64,000 nucleotides of DNA, taken from the NCBI RefSeq assembly GCF_029537395.1, contig NZ_CP120677.1, forward strand, positions 1,054,001 through 1,118,000, in the 5' to 3' direction. This DNA comes from Tissierella sp. Yu-01. GTDB taxonomy: Bacteria > Bacillota > Clostridia > Tissierellales > Tissierellaceae. A program made the translations under genes and the position numbers. Of the stretch, positions 1 to 8,461 are shown piece after piece; position 1 is the stretch's first letter, and each line of letters begins with the position of its first letter. The notes beneath the pieces are model-generated. The model did not search any database and was not told the DNA's origin. It saw nothing but the letters and a program-made list of their open reading frames with translations.

Positions 1-78
1 ACTTAAATGTTCTAAAAGATTTAATATTTTAAAATCATGTGGAATTGTGATGGCTTTGTTATTTACTGTTATTTCCAC
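1..78 (-). CDS. MoaD/ThiS-like sulfur-carrier protein, N-terminal fragment
   Basis: Only the first 26 codons lie in the window; the gene runs off the left edge. Translation from a GTG at 78 gives VEITVNNKAITIPHDF and onward, the opening beta-strand pattern of the ubiquitin-like MoaD/ThiS family. An AGGAGG site ends about 7 bases before the GTG. The ATG two bases upstream is in another frame and stops at once. The start lies 12 bases after the AOR stop, so the two are probably co-transcribed. MoaD proteins donate sulfur for the pterin dithiolene of molybdenum and tungsten cofactors, and small MoaD-like genes often accompany AOR genes. The C-terminal Gly-Gly that would prove the family is outside the window. 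Confidence 0.6.
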   Translation of the reverse strand, partial: MEITVNNKAITIPHDFKILNLLEHLS

Positions 79-89
79 ATATCTACCTC

Positions 90-1991
90 CTATTGATCCA
101 ATAACCATTGTAATGATAATTTTTTCATTATAACCCCTGTAGGATTTCCTGTTTCCTTATCCCACCCAGCGAATTCGTAGTACACGTCTTTAGCTTTATC
201 ATGAGCTTTTCTATCCAATACTACTCCATCTGTTGGACCTCCTTTAAGAGGTTCAAATATTCTTTCTGGAAGTTTGTCATCATCTTTTGTAAAGCCTTCC
301 CTAGAGTTGAAGTATCTCATCATATTAAGCCTTCTTTCACCGACCTGCATTAATTCAAATAAAGAAGTATCCCATCCAATACCATATTTACATAAGTCCA
401 CCATTTCATCTGGACCATATAATTCCCAAGACGGTCCCCAAACAAATTGACATAAACACAAAGTATCTAAAATAGAGAAGTATTTATGAGTATCTAATGC
501 AAATCTTACCTTATCATCATCCATAGTAAAGTTATCTTCATAACCCTTGTGAATACCAATCTTAGCCAATCTAATTCTTTCCCTGCTATCAGGTGGCATA
601 ACTAGAAATGGATCATGCTCACTAGATTGGTGATCTGCACCAAATGGGTTAACAGCGTAAATAAGTCCCACTGCAGGCTTATATTGAGGCATATGTGCAG
701 GTAGCTCCTGTTTTTTAACACTTATGCTCAATGGCAAAGCTTCCTTCCCAATTTTCTCTGCAGCTCGATAACTACCCTCAGCTAAAAGTTCCCCTATTCC
801 TTCTTCCCTCTTAGCTATTTTACTAATTATTACTGGTAAGGCTTCTGCATTACCAAAATTTAAATCAATACCATCGCACTCTTCTTTACTAAGCAATCCT
901 TTTTCATAACATTCCATAGCAAATGCAATTGTAGCACCGCAAGATATTGTATCCAAACCGTGCATGTTACAAAGCTGGTTTGCTAATGATACATATTCAA
1001 GACTAGTAACACCACAGTATGATCCAAAGGTACCTACTGTTTCATATTCGGGTCCACCATATAAAGGATCAACCATACCAGGAATTTCAACAACTCTTTT
1101 ACATTTTACTGCACAGGCAAAACATGTATCCCTTTCTTTTAGAATCGTGTCATACATGGTGGTTCCAGTTAATTTTTCAGCTCCTTCAGGGAAATGTCCA
1201 GATGTCCAGTTTCTTGTTACAAGGAAGCCTTCTTCACTGAATCCCTGTAAATCTCCATCAGTGCCATATTTACCAAGTCCTGCAACGGATTCATTTTCTT
1301 CTAGTCTTTGTGTTACACTCTTGGCTAGTTCCATAAAATTCTCTTTATATACAGGTTTCATAGCCTTTCCTTTTGCAACAACAACTGCTTTAAGATTCTT
1401 AGACCCCATTACAGCACCCATACCATTTCTTCCATTTGCCCTGTTACACATATTTATAATGCAGGCATATTTAACTAAATTCTCTCCACCAGGTCCTATC
1501 TGAGCAATTTCTACATCATCTCTATTTAACTCTTCCCTAATGGCATCTTCTGCTTCACCTGTTACCTTACCCCAAAGATTTTCTGCACTCTTTAATTCAA
1601 CATTATCACCATTAATAAATAAATATACTGGTTTCTCTGCTTTTCCATTAAATACAATAGCATCATATCCATTGCTCTTTAAATGAACAGGGAAAAAACC
1701 ACCGGCTTGACTATCTCCAATAGTCCCAGTTAGCGGACTTTTAGCTGTAACATTCATTCTGCTTATACCGCTTATTGGAAGTCCTGTTAAAGCTGATACT
1801 GAAAAAACCAATGTGTTTTCAGGGGACAATGGATCAATTCCTGTTTTAATATCCTGCATAGCCAAATAAAGACCTAATGCTGAACCCCCTGGATATAGTC
1901 TATAAATATCCCCAGGTAATATTTCAGTATTTACATCTCCTTTTGTTAGATCTACTCTTAAGATTTTTGCATCAGGAAATTGATTATACAT
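90..1991 (-). CDS. aor: Aldehyde:ferredoxin oxidoreductase (predicted tungsten enzyme)
   Basis: 633 residues, normal length for the AOR family, which oxidises aldehydes to carboxylates with ferredoxin using a tungsten bis-pterin and a [4Fe-4S] cluster. The N-terminal domain (about 1-210) carries the pterin-binding block GMGAVMGSKNLKA. The cluster ligands are visible as C290-x2-C293-x3-C297, with the fourth at C514 in LCLCQF. C512 replaces the glycine usual at that place. The block PAHMPQ...NPFGADH of the C-terminal half is intact, so the enzyme should be catalytic. An AGGAGG-type site precedes the ATG. It is the last large gene of the TRAP/hydrolase operon, 61 bases after dctP across a small hairpin. 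The aldehyde substrate is unknown; the neighbours suggest an amino-acid-derived semialdehyde. Confidence 0.93.
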   Translation of the reverse strand: MYNQFPDAKILRVDLTKGDVNTEILPGDIYRLYPGGSALGLYLAMQDIKTGIDPLSPENTLVFSVSALTGLPISGISRMNVTAKSPLTGTIGDSQAGGFFPVHLKSNGYDAIVFNGKAEKPVYLFINGDNVELKSAENLWGKVTGEAEDAIREELNRDDVEIAQIGPGGENLVKYACIINMCNRANGRNGMGAVMGSKNLKAVVVAKGKAMKPVYKENFMELAKSVTQRLEENESVAGLGKYGTDGDLQGFSEEGFLVTRNWTSGHFPEGAEKLTGTTMYDTILKERDTCFACAVKCKRVVEIPGMVDPLYGGPEYETVGTFGSYCGVTSLEYVSLANQLCNMHGLDTISCGATIAFAMECYEKGLLSKEECDGIDLNFGNAEALPVIISKIAKREEGIGELLAEGSYRAAEKIGKEALPLSISVKKQELPAHMPQYKPAVGLIYAVNPFGADHQSSEHDPFLVMPPDSRERIRLAKIGIHKGYEDNFTMDDDKVRFALDTHKYFSILDTLCLCQFVWGPSWELYGPDEMVDLCKYGIGWDTSLFELMQVGERRLNMMRYFNSREGFTKDDDKLPERIFEPLKGGPTDGVVLDRKAHDKAKDVYYEFAGWDKETGNPTGVIMKKLSLQWLLDQ

Positions 1992-2024
1992 TAATTCGCC
2001 TCCTTTTTAATGAATTAAGAAATT

Positions 2025-2044
2025 TAGGGGAATTACTTCCCCTA
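2025..2044 (-). terminator. Intra-operon hairpin between dctP and aor
   Basis: TAGGGGAA and TTCCCCTA form an 8-bp stem around a 4-base loop just after the dctP stop. The following run on the minus strand (AATTTCTT) is only moderately T-rich. It is more likely a partial attenuator or an mRNA 3' stabiliser, keeping binding protein levels above enzyme levels, than a full terminator. Confidence 0.45.
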
Positions 2045-2052
2045 CTAATCAA

Positions 2053-3147
2053 TTATTTAGCTTCTATAGCTGCAACTTCTTCCATTAATTTATCTAATAT
2101 AGCTGAACCTTTTTCTCCAACCATATTTTTATATACTTGGTATGCAGCCTTTGATGCTTCCTTAAATTGCGCTCTTTCTTCCTCAGTTAAATATACGACT
2201 TCAACATCAGTTGTTGCAGTTATTTTATCCAATGCTCCTCCATTAAGATCTGCTTGTGCTTGGAATGAGAAATCTCTTGTTTCTTCTACTGTCTCTAGTA
2301 TCATCTGTTGAATGTCAGCTGGTAAACCATCAAAGAATTGTGGGTTAACAGCTGTAGTAGTTACATAAAGACTTGAACCACCTAAAGTTAAATAATCTTG
2401 AACTTCACAAAATTTCATCTCTTCAATTGCTGATATTGGGTTTTCTTGACCTTCGATCATATTAAGCTGTAATCCACTATATACTTCCATATATGGCATT
2501 GGGGTTGGATTAGCTCCATATGCTTCATAGGATGCTACTATCATAGGTGAAGGCATAGTTCTCATCTTTAACCCTTTCCACTTATCTGGGGTATTTACTG
2601 GTCTTGAAGAAGTCCATTCCATGGTACCTTCTGTCCAATATGACAATACTTTTATGTTTTTATCTAAGTACAATGCGGTTAAGTCTTCATTTAAAGCTTT
2701 ACTGGTCTTGAATATTTCAGCATTTTTATCCATGTCCTCTGAGAATAGGAAATGTAATGAGAATAATTGATTTTCAGGAACTATAGTACCTGTATTTCCA
2801 GGAGAAACCATTGCAAATTCTAATCCACCATTTTGTAATAATTCACATTGTTGTGTAGCATCTCCAATTTGTCCAACAGGATAAATATCAACTTTTATTC
2901 TGCCATCTGATTTTTCTTCTAGAATTCTAACAAATTCCTTTACATAAACATCTTGAATACTACCGTTATTCTCCTCATGTGCAAATCTCCAATGATACGT
3001 TTCTTGTTCGCTAGAACTCGAATCACTTGATGAAGAATTACTTGGCCCAGGTTCATTTGTTGCAGGTGTTGATGAATTCCCAGCACAACCAACAAGTAAA
3101 GTCATAATTAAAACTAAAGCTATTAAACTCATTGACAACTTCTTCAT
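2053..3147 (-). CDS. dctP: TRAP transporter substrate-binding lipoprotein (DctP type)
   Basis: 364 residues. The N-terminus is a lipoprotein signal peptide with lipobox LLVGC (lipid-modified Cys about residue 21), followed by a Ser/Pro/Thr-rich linker. The mature part is a DctP/TeaA-type binding protein. The segment KGLKMRTMPSP contains the family arginine that normally clamps the ligand carboxylate. It presents an organic acid or zwitterion to the DctQM membrane pair encoded upstream in the same operon; here the M20 amidohydrolase gene sits between dctM and dctP. TRAP systems also import ectoines (TeaABC, UehABC), which fits the neighbouring ectoine-hydrolase-like gene. The ligand cannot be fixed from sequence. 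Confidence 0.92.
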   Translation of the reverse strand: MKKLSMSLIALVLIMTLLVGCAGNSSTPATNEPGPSNSSSSDSSSSEQETYHWRFAHEENNGSIQDVYVKEFVRILEEKSDGRIKVDIYPVGQIGDATQQCELLQNGGLEFAMVSPGNTGTIVPENQLFSLHFLFSEDMDKNAEIFKTSKALNEDLTALYLDKNIKVLSYWTEGTMEWTSSRPVNTPDKWKGLKMRTMPSPMIVASYEAYGANPTPMPYMEVYSGLQLNMIEGQENPISAIEEMKFCEVQDYLTLGGSSLYVTTTAVNPQFFDGLPADIQQMILETVEETRDFSFQAQADLNGGALDKITATTDVEVVYLTEEERAQFKEASKAAYQVYKNMVGEKGSAILDKLMEEVAAIEAK

Positions 3148-3187
3148 TAAAATTCCTCCCTTTATTTTAGATTAAAATGTATAACAT

Positions 3188-4366
3188 TTAATCATTCAAG
3201 AAACCTAATGCACTTCTAACATGTATCTCGACACCATATTTCAAAGTATCTTCGTCAAGATTAAACATAGGATGATGATGTGGATAAGTAGTTCCTTTTT
3301 CTTCATTCCCATTTCCAATAAAGTATAATGTGCTTGGTACTCTTTGAGAAAATTCTGCGAAGTCTTCCCCTGCCATGGATCTGTAGTCAACAAATATATC
3401 GTCTCGACCAAAAGTTTCTATGGCTGCTTTTTTGATATAATTAGTCATCTTGCCATTGTTTAATAAAGATGGATTGCTAGGAATATATTTTAACTCGTAA
3501 CCCACGTTCATACCTTCACAAATCCCCTTTATTAGTCTTTCGAATCTTTCCAATAAAACCTTCTTTTCTCTTTCTTCATTCTTAAATAAGAATCTTATTG
3601 TTCCACCAATTTGAACGGCATCAGCAATAACATTCCTTGCACTTCCACCTCTAATTTTTCCAACCATAATTGCTATAGGTAGTAATGGATCAATTTCCCT
3701 AGTTTGTATAGATTGTAAACTCTGTACAATGTTTGTAGCTGCTAATATTGGATCGATTGCAGTATGAGGCGAACCTGTGTGACCTCCCTTACCATTTATA
3801 ATTAGTTCAAATTCTTCAAGAGCAGCCATTATAGGTCCTTCAGTAAGACCAACTTCTCCACTCTTCAAAGGAGTCCATAGATGTATAGCAAATGCTGCAT
3901 CTACTTTTGGATTTTTAAGTACCCCTTCATTTATCATATCTAAGGCTCCAGCTTCTTCCTCATTTGGTTGAAATACAAACTTTATTTGACCTTGTATATT
4001 ATCTTTGTATTTACATAATATCTTTGCTGCTACTAATAACATTGCTGTATGTCCATCATGACCACAAGCATGCATAATACCTTCATTTATTGATGCGTAA
4101 GGTAATCCAGTTTTCTCCGTCTGTGGTAGGGCATCCATGTCAGCCCTAAGCATCAGGGTTTTCCCCGGCTCTTTTCCTCTTAGTAGACCTACAACACCTG
4201 TCTTTGCAATCTTTTCAACCTCTAATCCTAATTTACTTAGATAGTCAAATACTATCCCTGATGTTCTATATTCCTGAAATCCCAATTCAGGATGCATATG
4301 AAAATCTCTTCTCAAATTAATTAACTCTTCTTCTAATTCCAGTACTTCCTCCTTTATATAATCCAC
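3188..4366 (-). CDS. M20D family amidohydrolase (N-acyl amino acid deacylase)
   Basis: 392 residues, the usual size for M20D di-metal amidohydrolases such as N-acyl-L-amino acid and hippurate hydrolases. It shows HPELGFQEYRTS near the N-terminus, the metal-binding MHACGHDGHTAML, the Glu pair in PNEEEAGA, and a C-terminal GEDFAEFSQ followed by HHHPMFN. It should remove an acyl group from the alpha-amino nitrogen of an amino acid in the cytoplasm. It lies between dctM and dctP, so it probably acts on the imported compound or on its ring-opened product. It could fill the role of the N-acetyl-diaminobutyrate deacetylase of ectoine catabolism, which elsewhere belongs to another fold (inference). 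Confidence 0.9.
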   Translation of the reverse strand: MDYIKEEVLELEEELINLRRDFHMHPELGFQEYRTSGIVFDYLSKLGLEVEKIAKTGVVGLLRGKEPGKTLMLRADMDALPQTEKTGLPYASINEGIMHACGHDGHTAMLLVAAKILCKYKDNIQGQIKFVFQPNEEEAGALDMINEGVLKNPKVDAAFAIHLWTPLKSGEVGLTEGPIMAALEEFELIINGKGGHTGSPHTAIDPILAATNIVQSLQSIQTREIDPLLPIAIMVGKIRGGSARNVIADAVQIGGTIRFLFKNEEREKKVLLERFERLIKGICEGMNVGYELKYIPSNPSLLNNGKMTNYIKKAAIETFGRDDIFVDYRSMAGEDFAEFSQRVPSTLYFIGNGNEEKGTTYPHHHPMFNLDEDTLKYGVEIHVRSALGFLND

Positions 4367-4383
4367 ACTTTACACCTCCATTC

Positions 4384-5658
4384 CTAACTTATTAAAAATG
4401 TTGATATTTGTGGGAATGCTATAATCATTGCAGTCATGATTACAAGTATTACCAAATATGGGGCTAGTTTTTTAACTGAATTTATATATGGCTGTTCAAA
4501 TACAGCACATGCTGTAAATAGATTACAACCAAATGGAGGACTGATTGATGCTATAGCCGCTTGTAATACTACTAAAACACCTAAGTGTATAGGATGTACT
4601 CCTGCTGCAACTGCTGGTCCGTAGAATATAGGAGTCAAGATTACTATTGCTACTAAGGAGTCAACAAACATACCTGATATAAAGAAGAATACTGCTGCTG
4701 TTATAAGTACTCTTAATGCTGTAGGATCTGATCCTAATACTAACTCAGCAATTAACTGTGGCAATCTTGCATATGAAATAACCCATGATAACAGTTGTCC
4801 AGCGGCAACTAAAACGAATACTGCTGTAGTTACTACTGCTGATGATAATGCAATATCTTTAAAATCCTTCCATTTAAGTGATTTGTACAAGAACACTTCA
4901 CATATTGTCGCATATAGAACACATACTGCTGCTGCTTCTGTAGGACTAAATAATCCAGTATATATACCTCCAAATATTATGCCAGGAAACCCCAAAGCAG
5001 CTATTCCATCTTTTAAAGTAGTTAAAATCTGCTTAACTGTAGCTCTTACTGTTCTTGGTATCTTATTCTTTCTAGCATAGAAATAGCAATATATGGAGAA
5101 GAAAAATAACATTATTAGCCCTGGTACTACTCCTGCTATAAAAAGATCTCCTACTGATGAGCCTGTAACGACACTATACATGGTCATCGAAATACTAGGT
5201 GGTATCAACAAATCTATTATGGCTGAGCTTTCAATTAAAGCCATAGTATCATCTTCTCCATAGCCTCTTTCTAAAAGTCGACCATGCAAAGGTCTACCAA
5301 TAGCTACTAACGTAGCTTGTGTTGATCCAGATATTGCTCCGAAAAATGTACAGGCTGCTGCTGTTGTTATGGCTAATCCACCATATATATGACCAACTAA
5401 TGATTCTACAAAATCAATTAATCTCTTCGATGTTTGTCCAGCTGACATAATATCAGCTGCAAATATAAACAATGGAACTGCTAACAAAGCCTGTGCTGAT
5501 ACTCCTGCAATAAGTTGTTGTGTAGCTAGATATGGATTTAAATTAGAAAACTGAGTAACCAAAATTACTAATGGTGGTAAAATAAGTGATACATACATTG
5601 GTATGTTAAGCGCAAACATTACAAGCATGGTTATAACTAGAAAAAGTAACATATCCAT
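4384..5658 (-). CDS. dctM: TRAP transporter large permease (DctM type)
   Basis: 424 residues, very hydrophobic throughout, with about twelve predicted membrane segments. It has DctM features such as GAISGSTQATLVAIGRPL, IPPSISMTMYSVVTGSSVG and SISPPFGCNLF. It carries out sodium-driven substrate translocation with DctQ. The ATG overlaps the dctQ stop by one base, so the two are translationally coupled. Ligand specificity lies mainly in the binding protein. Confidence 0.94.
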   Translation of the reverse strand: MDMLLFLVITMLVMFALNIPMYVSLILPPLVILVTQFSNLNPYLATQQLIAGVSAQALLAVPLFIFAADIMSAGQTSKRLIDFVESLVGHIYGGLAITTAAACTFFGAISGSTQATLVAIGRPLHGRLLERGYGEDDTMALIESSAIIDLLIPPSISMTMYSVVTGSSVGDLFIAGVVPGLIMLFFFSIYCYFYARKNKIPRTVRATVKQILTTLKDGIAALGFPGIIFGGIYTGLFSPTEAAAVCVLYATICEVFLYKSLKWKDFKDIALSSAVVTTAVFVLVAAGQLLSWVISYARLPQLIAELVLGSDPTALRVLITAAVFFFISGMFVDSLVAIVILTPIFYGPAVAAGVHPIHLGVLVVLQAAIASISPPFGCNLFTACAVFEQPYINSVKKLAPYLVILVIMTAMIIAFPQISTFLIS

Positions 5659-6251
5659 TATTTTGCCCCCTCTTCTTTGTCTTTTTTAGCCGCTTCAAGA
5701 GCTTCTTGTTTGGCAATTTTTGCCTCAATCTCTTCAAGTTCAACATCTCTACCAAGTTCGACTTCAGCAGATAAATATACTTGCTTGTTTTTTATATTCG
5801 TAATGAATGTTCTAAGATACTCTATTGCTGCAATAATGAAACCTATTGGGACACTGATATAATATATCCACATTGGTATTCTTAGAGCTGCACTTACATT
5901 ACCCATCTTATAAACTGCCATAATATACCGTAAAGATAATACAAACAAAATTACCATAACTATGCATGACACAACGCTATTAATAATCATCGATGCTTTC
6001 TTGATTTTTTCTGGTACCATATCAAATATAATTGTCATACTTATATGTCTATTCTTTCTAACACAATATCCAATTCCAAAGAAAGAGACTACTATTAATG
6101 TTAAGGTGCCTAATTCTTCAGTAAAAGTCAAACTTCTATTCAAAGTTCTCATGATCACACCAAGAACTAGTATTACAGACATTGCAATTACTGATATTGA
6201 TAGAACCCATTCTTCAATTATTTCTATTATTTTCTCTATTTTTTCGAACAA
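5658..6251 (-). CDS. dctQ: TRAP transporter small permease (DctQ type)
   Basis: 197 residues with four predicted membrane helices, typical for DctQ. The charged motif around FFGIGYCVRKNRHISM in the third segment is a family hallmark. The C-terminus is a long, highly charged cytoplasmic tail of about 45 residues rich in Glu, Lys and Ala (ELEEIEAKIAKQEALEAAKK), longer than in many DctQ proteins and probably helical. It pairs with the adjacent DctM, with a one-base overlap. Confidence 0.9.
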   Translation of the reverse strand: MFEKIEKIIEIIEEWVLSISVIAMSVILVLGVIMRTLNRSLTFTEELGTLTLIVVSFFGIGYCVRKNRHISMTIIFDMVPEKIKKASMIINSVVSCIVMVILFVLSLRYIMAVYKMGNVSAALRIPMWIYYISVPIGFIIAAIEYLRTFITNIKNKQVYLSAEVELGRDVELEEIEAKIAKQEALEAAKKDKEEGAK

Positions 6252-6296
6252 ATTGTATCCCTTCTTTCTGTTTGTATTTTTGATAGAAAAGGATTG

Positions 6297-7472
6297 TTAC
6301 TTAATTAATAATTTTCTAGGATAATGGGTTAATAGCTCTACACCGGTTTCTGTAATTCTAATAGGTTCACTAATGTCAACGCCACAATCATCAAGCCAAA
6401 TACCTGGCATAAAATGTAATGTCATATTAGGTTGAAGTATAGTCTTATCTCCTGGTCTAAGACTTACTGTACGCTCACCCCAATCTGGTGGATAGTTAAG
6501 ACCAAATGAATAGCCAACACGTGAATCCTTGATAAATCCACTCTTTGAGATACTCTTAGCCCATGCACGTTCAATATCTTCACAATATATACCTGGTTTT
6601 ATAATTTCTAGTGTATCATGAATACCTTGAACAACTACTTCAGATAAATCCCTAACTCTCTGAGGAGCATCTCCCAATATTACAGTTCTTGATAGTGGAC
6701 AGTGATATCTTCTGTAATTTCCTGCAATTTCAACTAAAACAGTATCTCCATCCTTATATGGTTCATCTGTCCAGCTTAAGTGTGGAGTTGATGTCCTTAC
6801 ACCTGCTGGCATTATTGGAGCTATTGCAGTATAGTCTCCACCATATTCCTCTGTTCCGTAGATTTGAGCCTGATAAACGTTTGCAGCAGCTTCATTTTGT
6901 CTTACTCCTACATTAATTGAATCGAAAGCAGTTTGCATTGTCTTTTCTACAATAACTGCAGCCTTTTTAATATATTCAATTTCCTTATCTGATTTTATTA
7001 GCTTTACCCAGTTTACAATATTGTTTCCATCTACAAATCTTGCATTTGGCAGATCATGGACTAAGGTTTCCTGACACTTAGCAGTAAAATAATAAGTATC
7101 CATTTCAGTTGCTATAACCTTATTACCATAACCTTTTTCTTTAAGTATATCTGCTACGAAGTTCATTGGGTGTTTGATTAGAGAATGAACATAGTCATCA
7201 GTATACGGGTAAATATTTTCCTCTGAAAGCCAAGATGTTAACCTTGCAGCATTTCCATCTTGTCCTCTTCCAACCCATATAGGTTCATCCTGGTCAATCA
7301 TAATGATTAGGCATTGATGCACATAAAATGACCAGCCATCAAATCCCGAAATATAATTCATATTAGCAGGATCGGTTACAATTAAAACCTCAATACCTTT
7401 TTCCTCCATGCTCTTTTTGGTTTCATTAAATCTCTGCATATACTCGGATGTTTCAAAATACAACGTTTTCAT
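6297..7472 (-). CDS. M24 family hydrolase resembling ectoine hydrolase (DoeA/EutD-like)
   Basis: 391 residues with the creatinase/Xaa-Pro peptidase fold: an N-terminal creatinase domain (about 1-150) and a C-terminal pita-bread domain. Several blocks match what I recall of the ectoine hydrolase branch: YISGFDGWSFYVHQ, WVGRGQDGNAAR, VEIAGNYRRYHCPLSRT, YPPDWGERTVSLRPGD and NMTLHFMPGIW. The expected product would be an N-acetyl-2,4-diaminobutyrate. It is the first structural gene after the GntR gene and precedes the TRAP genes. A candidate GntR site lies upstream at 7519-7527. Alternatives are another M24 activity such as a proline dipeptidase or a creatinase-like amidinohydrolase. The M24 fold is certain; the ectoine assignment is a motif-based inference. 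Confidence 0.75.
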   Translation of the reverse strand: MKTLYFETSEYMQRFNETKKSMEEKGIEVLIVTDPANMNYISGFDGWSFYVHQCLIIMIDQDEPIWVGRGQDGNAARLTSWLSEENIYPYTDDYVHSLIKHPMNFVADILKEKGYGNKVIATEMDTYYFTAKCQETLVHDLPNARFVDGNNIVNWVKLIKSDKEIEYIKKAAVIVEKTMQTAFDSINVGVRQNEAAANVYQAQIYGTEEYGGDYTAIAPIMPAGVRTSTPHLSWTDEPYKDGDTVLVEIAGNYRRYHCPLSRTVILGDAPQRVRDLSEVVVQGIHDTLEIIKPGIYCEDIERAWAKSISKSGFIKDSRVGYSFGLNYPPDWGERTVSLRPGDKTILQPNMTLHFMPGIWLDDCGVDISEPIRITETGVELLTHYPRKLLIK

Positions 7473-7518
7473 TTTGAATCCTCCTTTTAATTAGAATAAA
7501 GATAATGTCTACTGTCGG

Positions 7519-7527
7519 TTGTCGACA
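7519..7527. promoter_or_regulatory. Candidate GntR operator upstream of the M24/TRAP/AOR operon
   Basis: TTGTCGACA, with the palindromic core TGTCGACA, lies between the gntR stop and the M24 gene. A TATACA-like -10 lies just upstream on the minus strand. The same core occurs in the gntR promoter at 8310-8321. FCD-type GntR repressors bind short palindromes of this kind. Assignment is by position and repetition only. Confidence 0.5.
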
Positions 7528-7560
7528 TGTATATTTAAAATTTTATAATTTTAAACTATT

Positions 7561-8229
7561 TTAGAACTTACCTTCCTTATAAGATATAATGTGTTCTCTC
7601 AGTGCCTTTTTACATTGATCTATATCTTTACTTCTAAGACTTTCGATGATTGCATAGTGGTCAGTTGCCGAAATTTTATAATCACCAGTTTCATTCATAT
7701 CATAAAGCATAGCTATTCTAAGTTGAAAGAAAATCCCTTCTAATAATTTTACTCTTCTCTGACTTCCAGATTTCTGCCATATAAATCTATGAAAATCCAT
7801 GTCCTTTTGATTAATTAATATGGATTTTTCAGTGTCATCGATTTGCATATCTGCTATATCTTCCATTTCCTTTACTAATTTCTCTAAATGTCTAAAATCA
7901 TCTTCCTTTAATTTGTCCTCATAGATTAAAATTTTGTTGATATTATTTTCAAGCAGTAATCTAATATCAAACACTTCTTTAATGTCTTCTTCAGTAAACT
8001 TTGTTACATAGGTCCCTCTTCTTGGAATTGTTGTAACTATTCCTTCTTTCTCTAACTCTCTTATTCCTTCTCTGACTGGGGCACGGCTTATGCCTAACTT
8101 AAGTGCTACATCAGATTCTAAAATATGGTCCCCTTCTTTGTATATACCAGCTAAAATAGAATCTTTTATATAATTTACTACAACACCACTTAAGTTCTCA
8201 CGATTAGAAGTATATGGCTGCCTTAACAT
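7561..8229 (-). CDS. GntR family transcriptional regulator, FadR/FCD subfamily
   Basis: 222 residues. The N-terminal winged helix-turn-helix (about 10-75) contains LKLGISRAPVREGIREL followed by the wing GIVTTIPRRGTYV. The C-terminal helical FCD domain (about 80-215) binds an organic-acid effector, often through a metal held by Asp and His residues. It precedes and is co-directional with the M24/TRAP/amidohydrolase/AOR genes and is probably their repressor, relieved by a pathway intermediate. A palindrome in its own promoter suggests autoregulation (inference). Confidence 0.9.
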   Translation of the reverse strand: MLRQPYTSNRENLSGVVVNYIKDSILAGIYKEGDHILESDVALKLGISRAPVREGIRELEKEGIVTTIPRRGTYVTKFTEEDIKEVFDIRLLLENNINKILIYEDKLKEDDFRHLEKLVKEMEDIADMQIDDTEKSILINQKDMDFHRFIWQKSGSQRRVKLLEGIFFQLRIAMLYDMNETGDYKISATDHYAIIESLRSKDIDQCKKALREHIISYKEGKF

Positions 8230-8295
8230 ATTTACCTCCCTAGTTCACAAATTATCTATTATATCCATATATTGTTATATTATTCTTTGTTTAAT

Positions 8296-8324
8296 AATAT
8301 ATCACTATTATTGTCGACAATCAA
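8296..8324 (-). promoter_or_regulatory. Candidate gntR promoter
   Basis: On the minus strand TTGATT (8324-8319) and TATATT (8301-8296) are separated by 17 bases. The palindrome at 8310-8321 overlaps the -35 and spacer, a position that would let the regulator block its own transcription. A second -10-like TATAAT lies closer to the gene. Confidence 0.45.
8310..8321. promoter_or_regulatory. Candidate GntR operator, 12-bp perfect palindrome
   Basis: ATTGTCGACAAT is a perfect 12-bp palindrome inside the divergent region between gntR and the ThiF-type gene. It shares TTGTCGACA with 7519-7527. It could control gntR and, more weakly, the divergent adenylyltransferase gene whose promoter starts about 60 bases away. 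Confidence 0.6.
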
Positions 8325-8381
8325 CAACTATTTTTAGAAAATTTAATAATATTTAAAAGTTTTGTTTTATACACAATGTTC

Positions 8382-8410
8382 TTGTTTACGCGATATTATT
8401 TTTATATACT
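8382..8410 (+). promoter_or_regulatory. Candidate sigma-A promoter of the ThiF/MoeB gene
   Basis: TTGTTT (8382-8387) and TATACT (8405-8410) are 17 bases apart, 52 bases upstream of the ATG. A strong GGGGGG ribosome site precedes the start. Confidence 0.5.
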
Positions 8411-8461
8411 AAGTATAAGGAGATGAGGATTTCGGTATAGTCCTGTATTGGGGGGATTTTT

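Noticed and set aside
964-1503. A 179-residue plus-strand frame opposite the AOR gene
   Set aside because: It is the antisense shadow of a conserved enzyme, without a ribosome site or family motifs.
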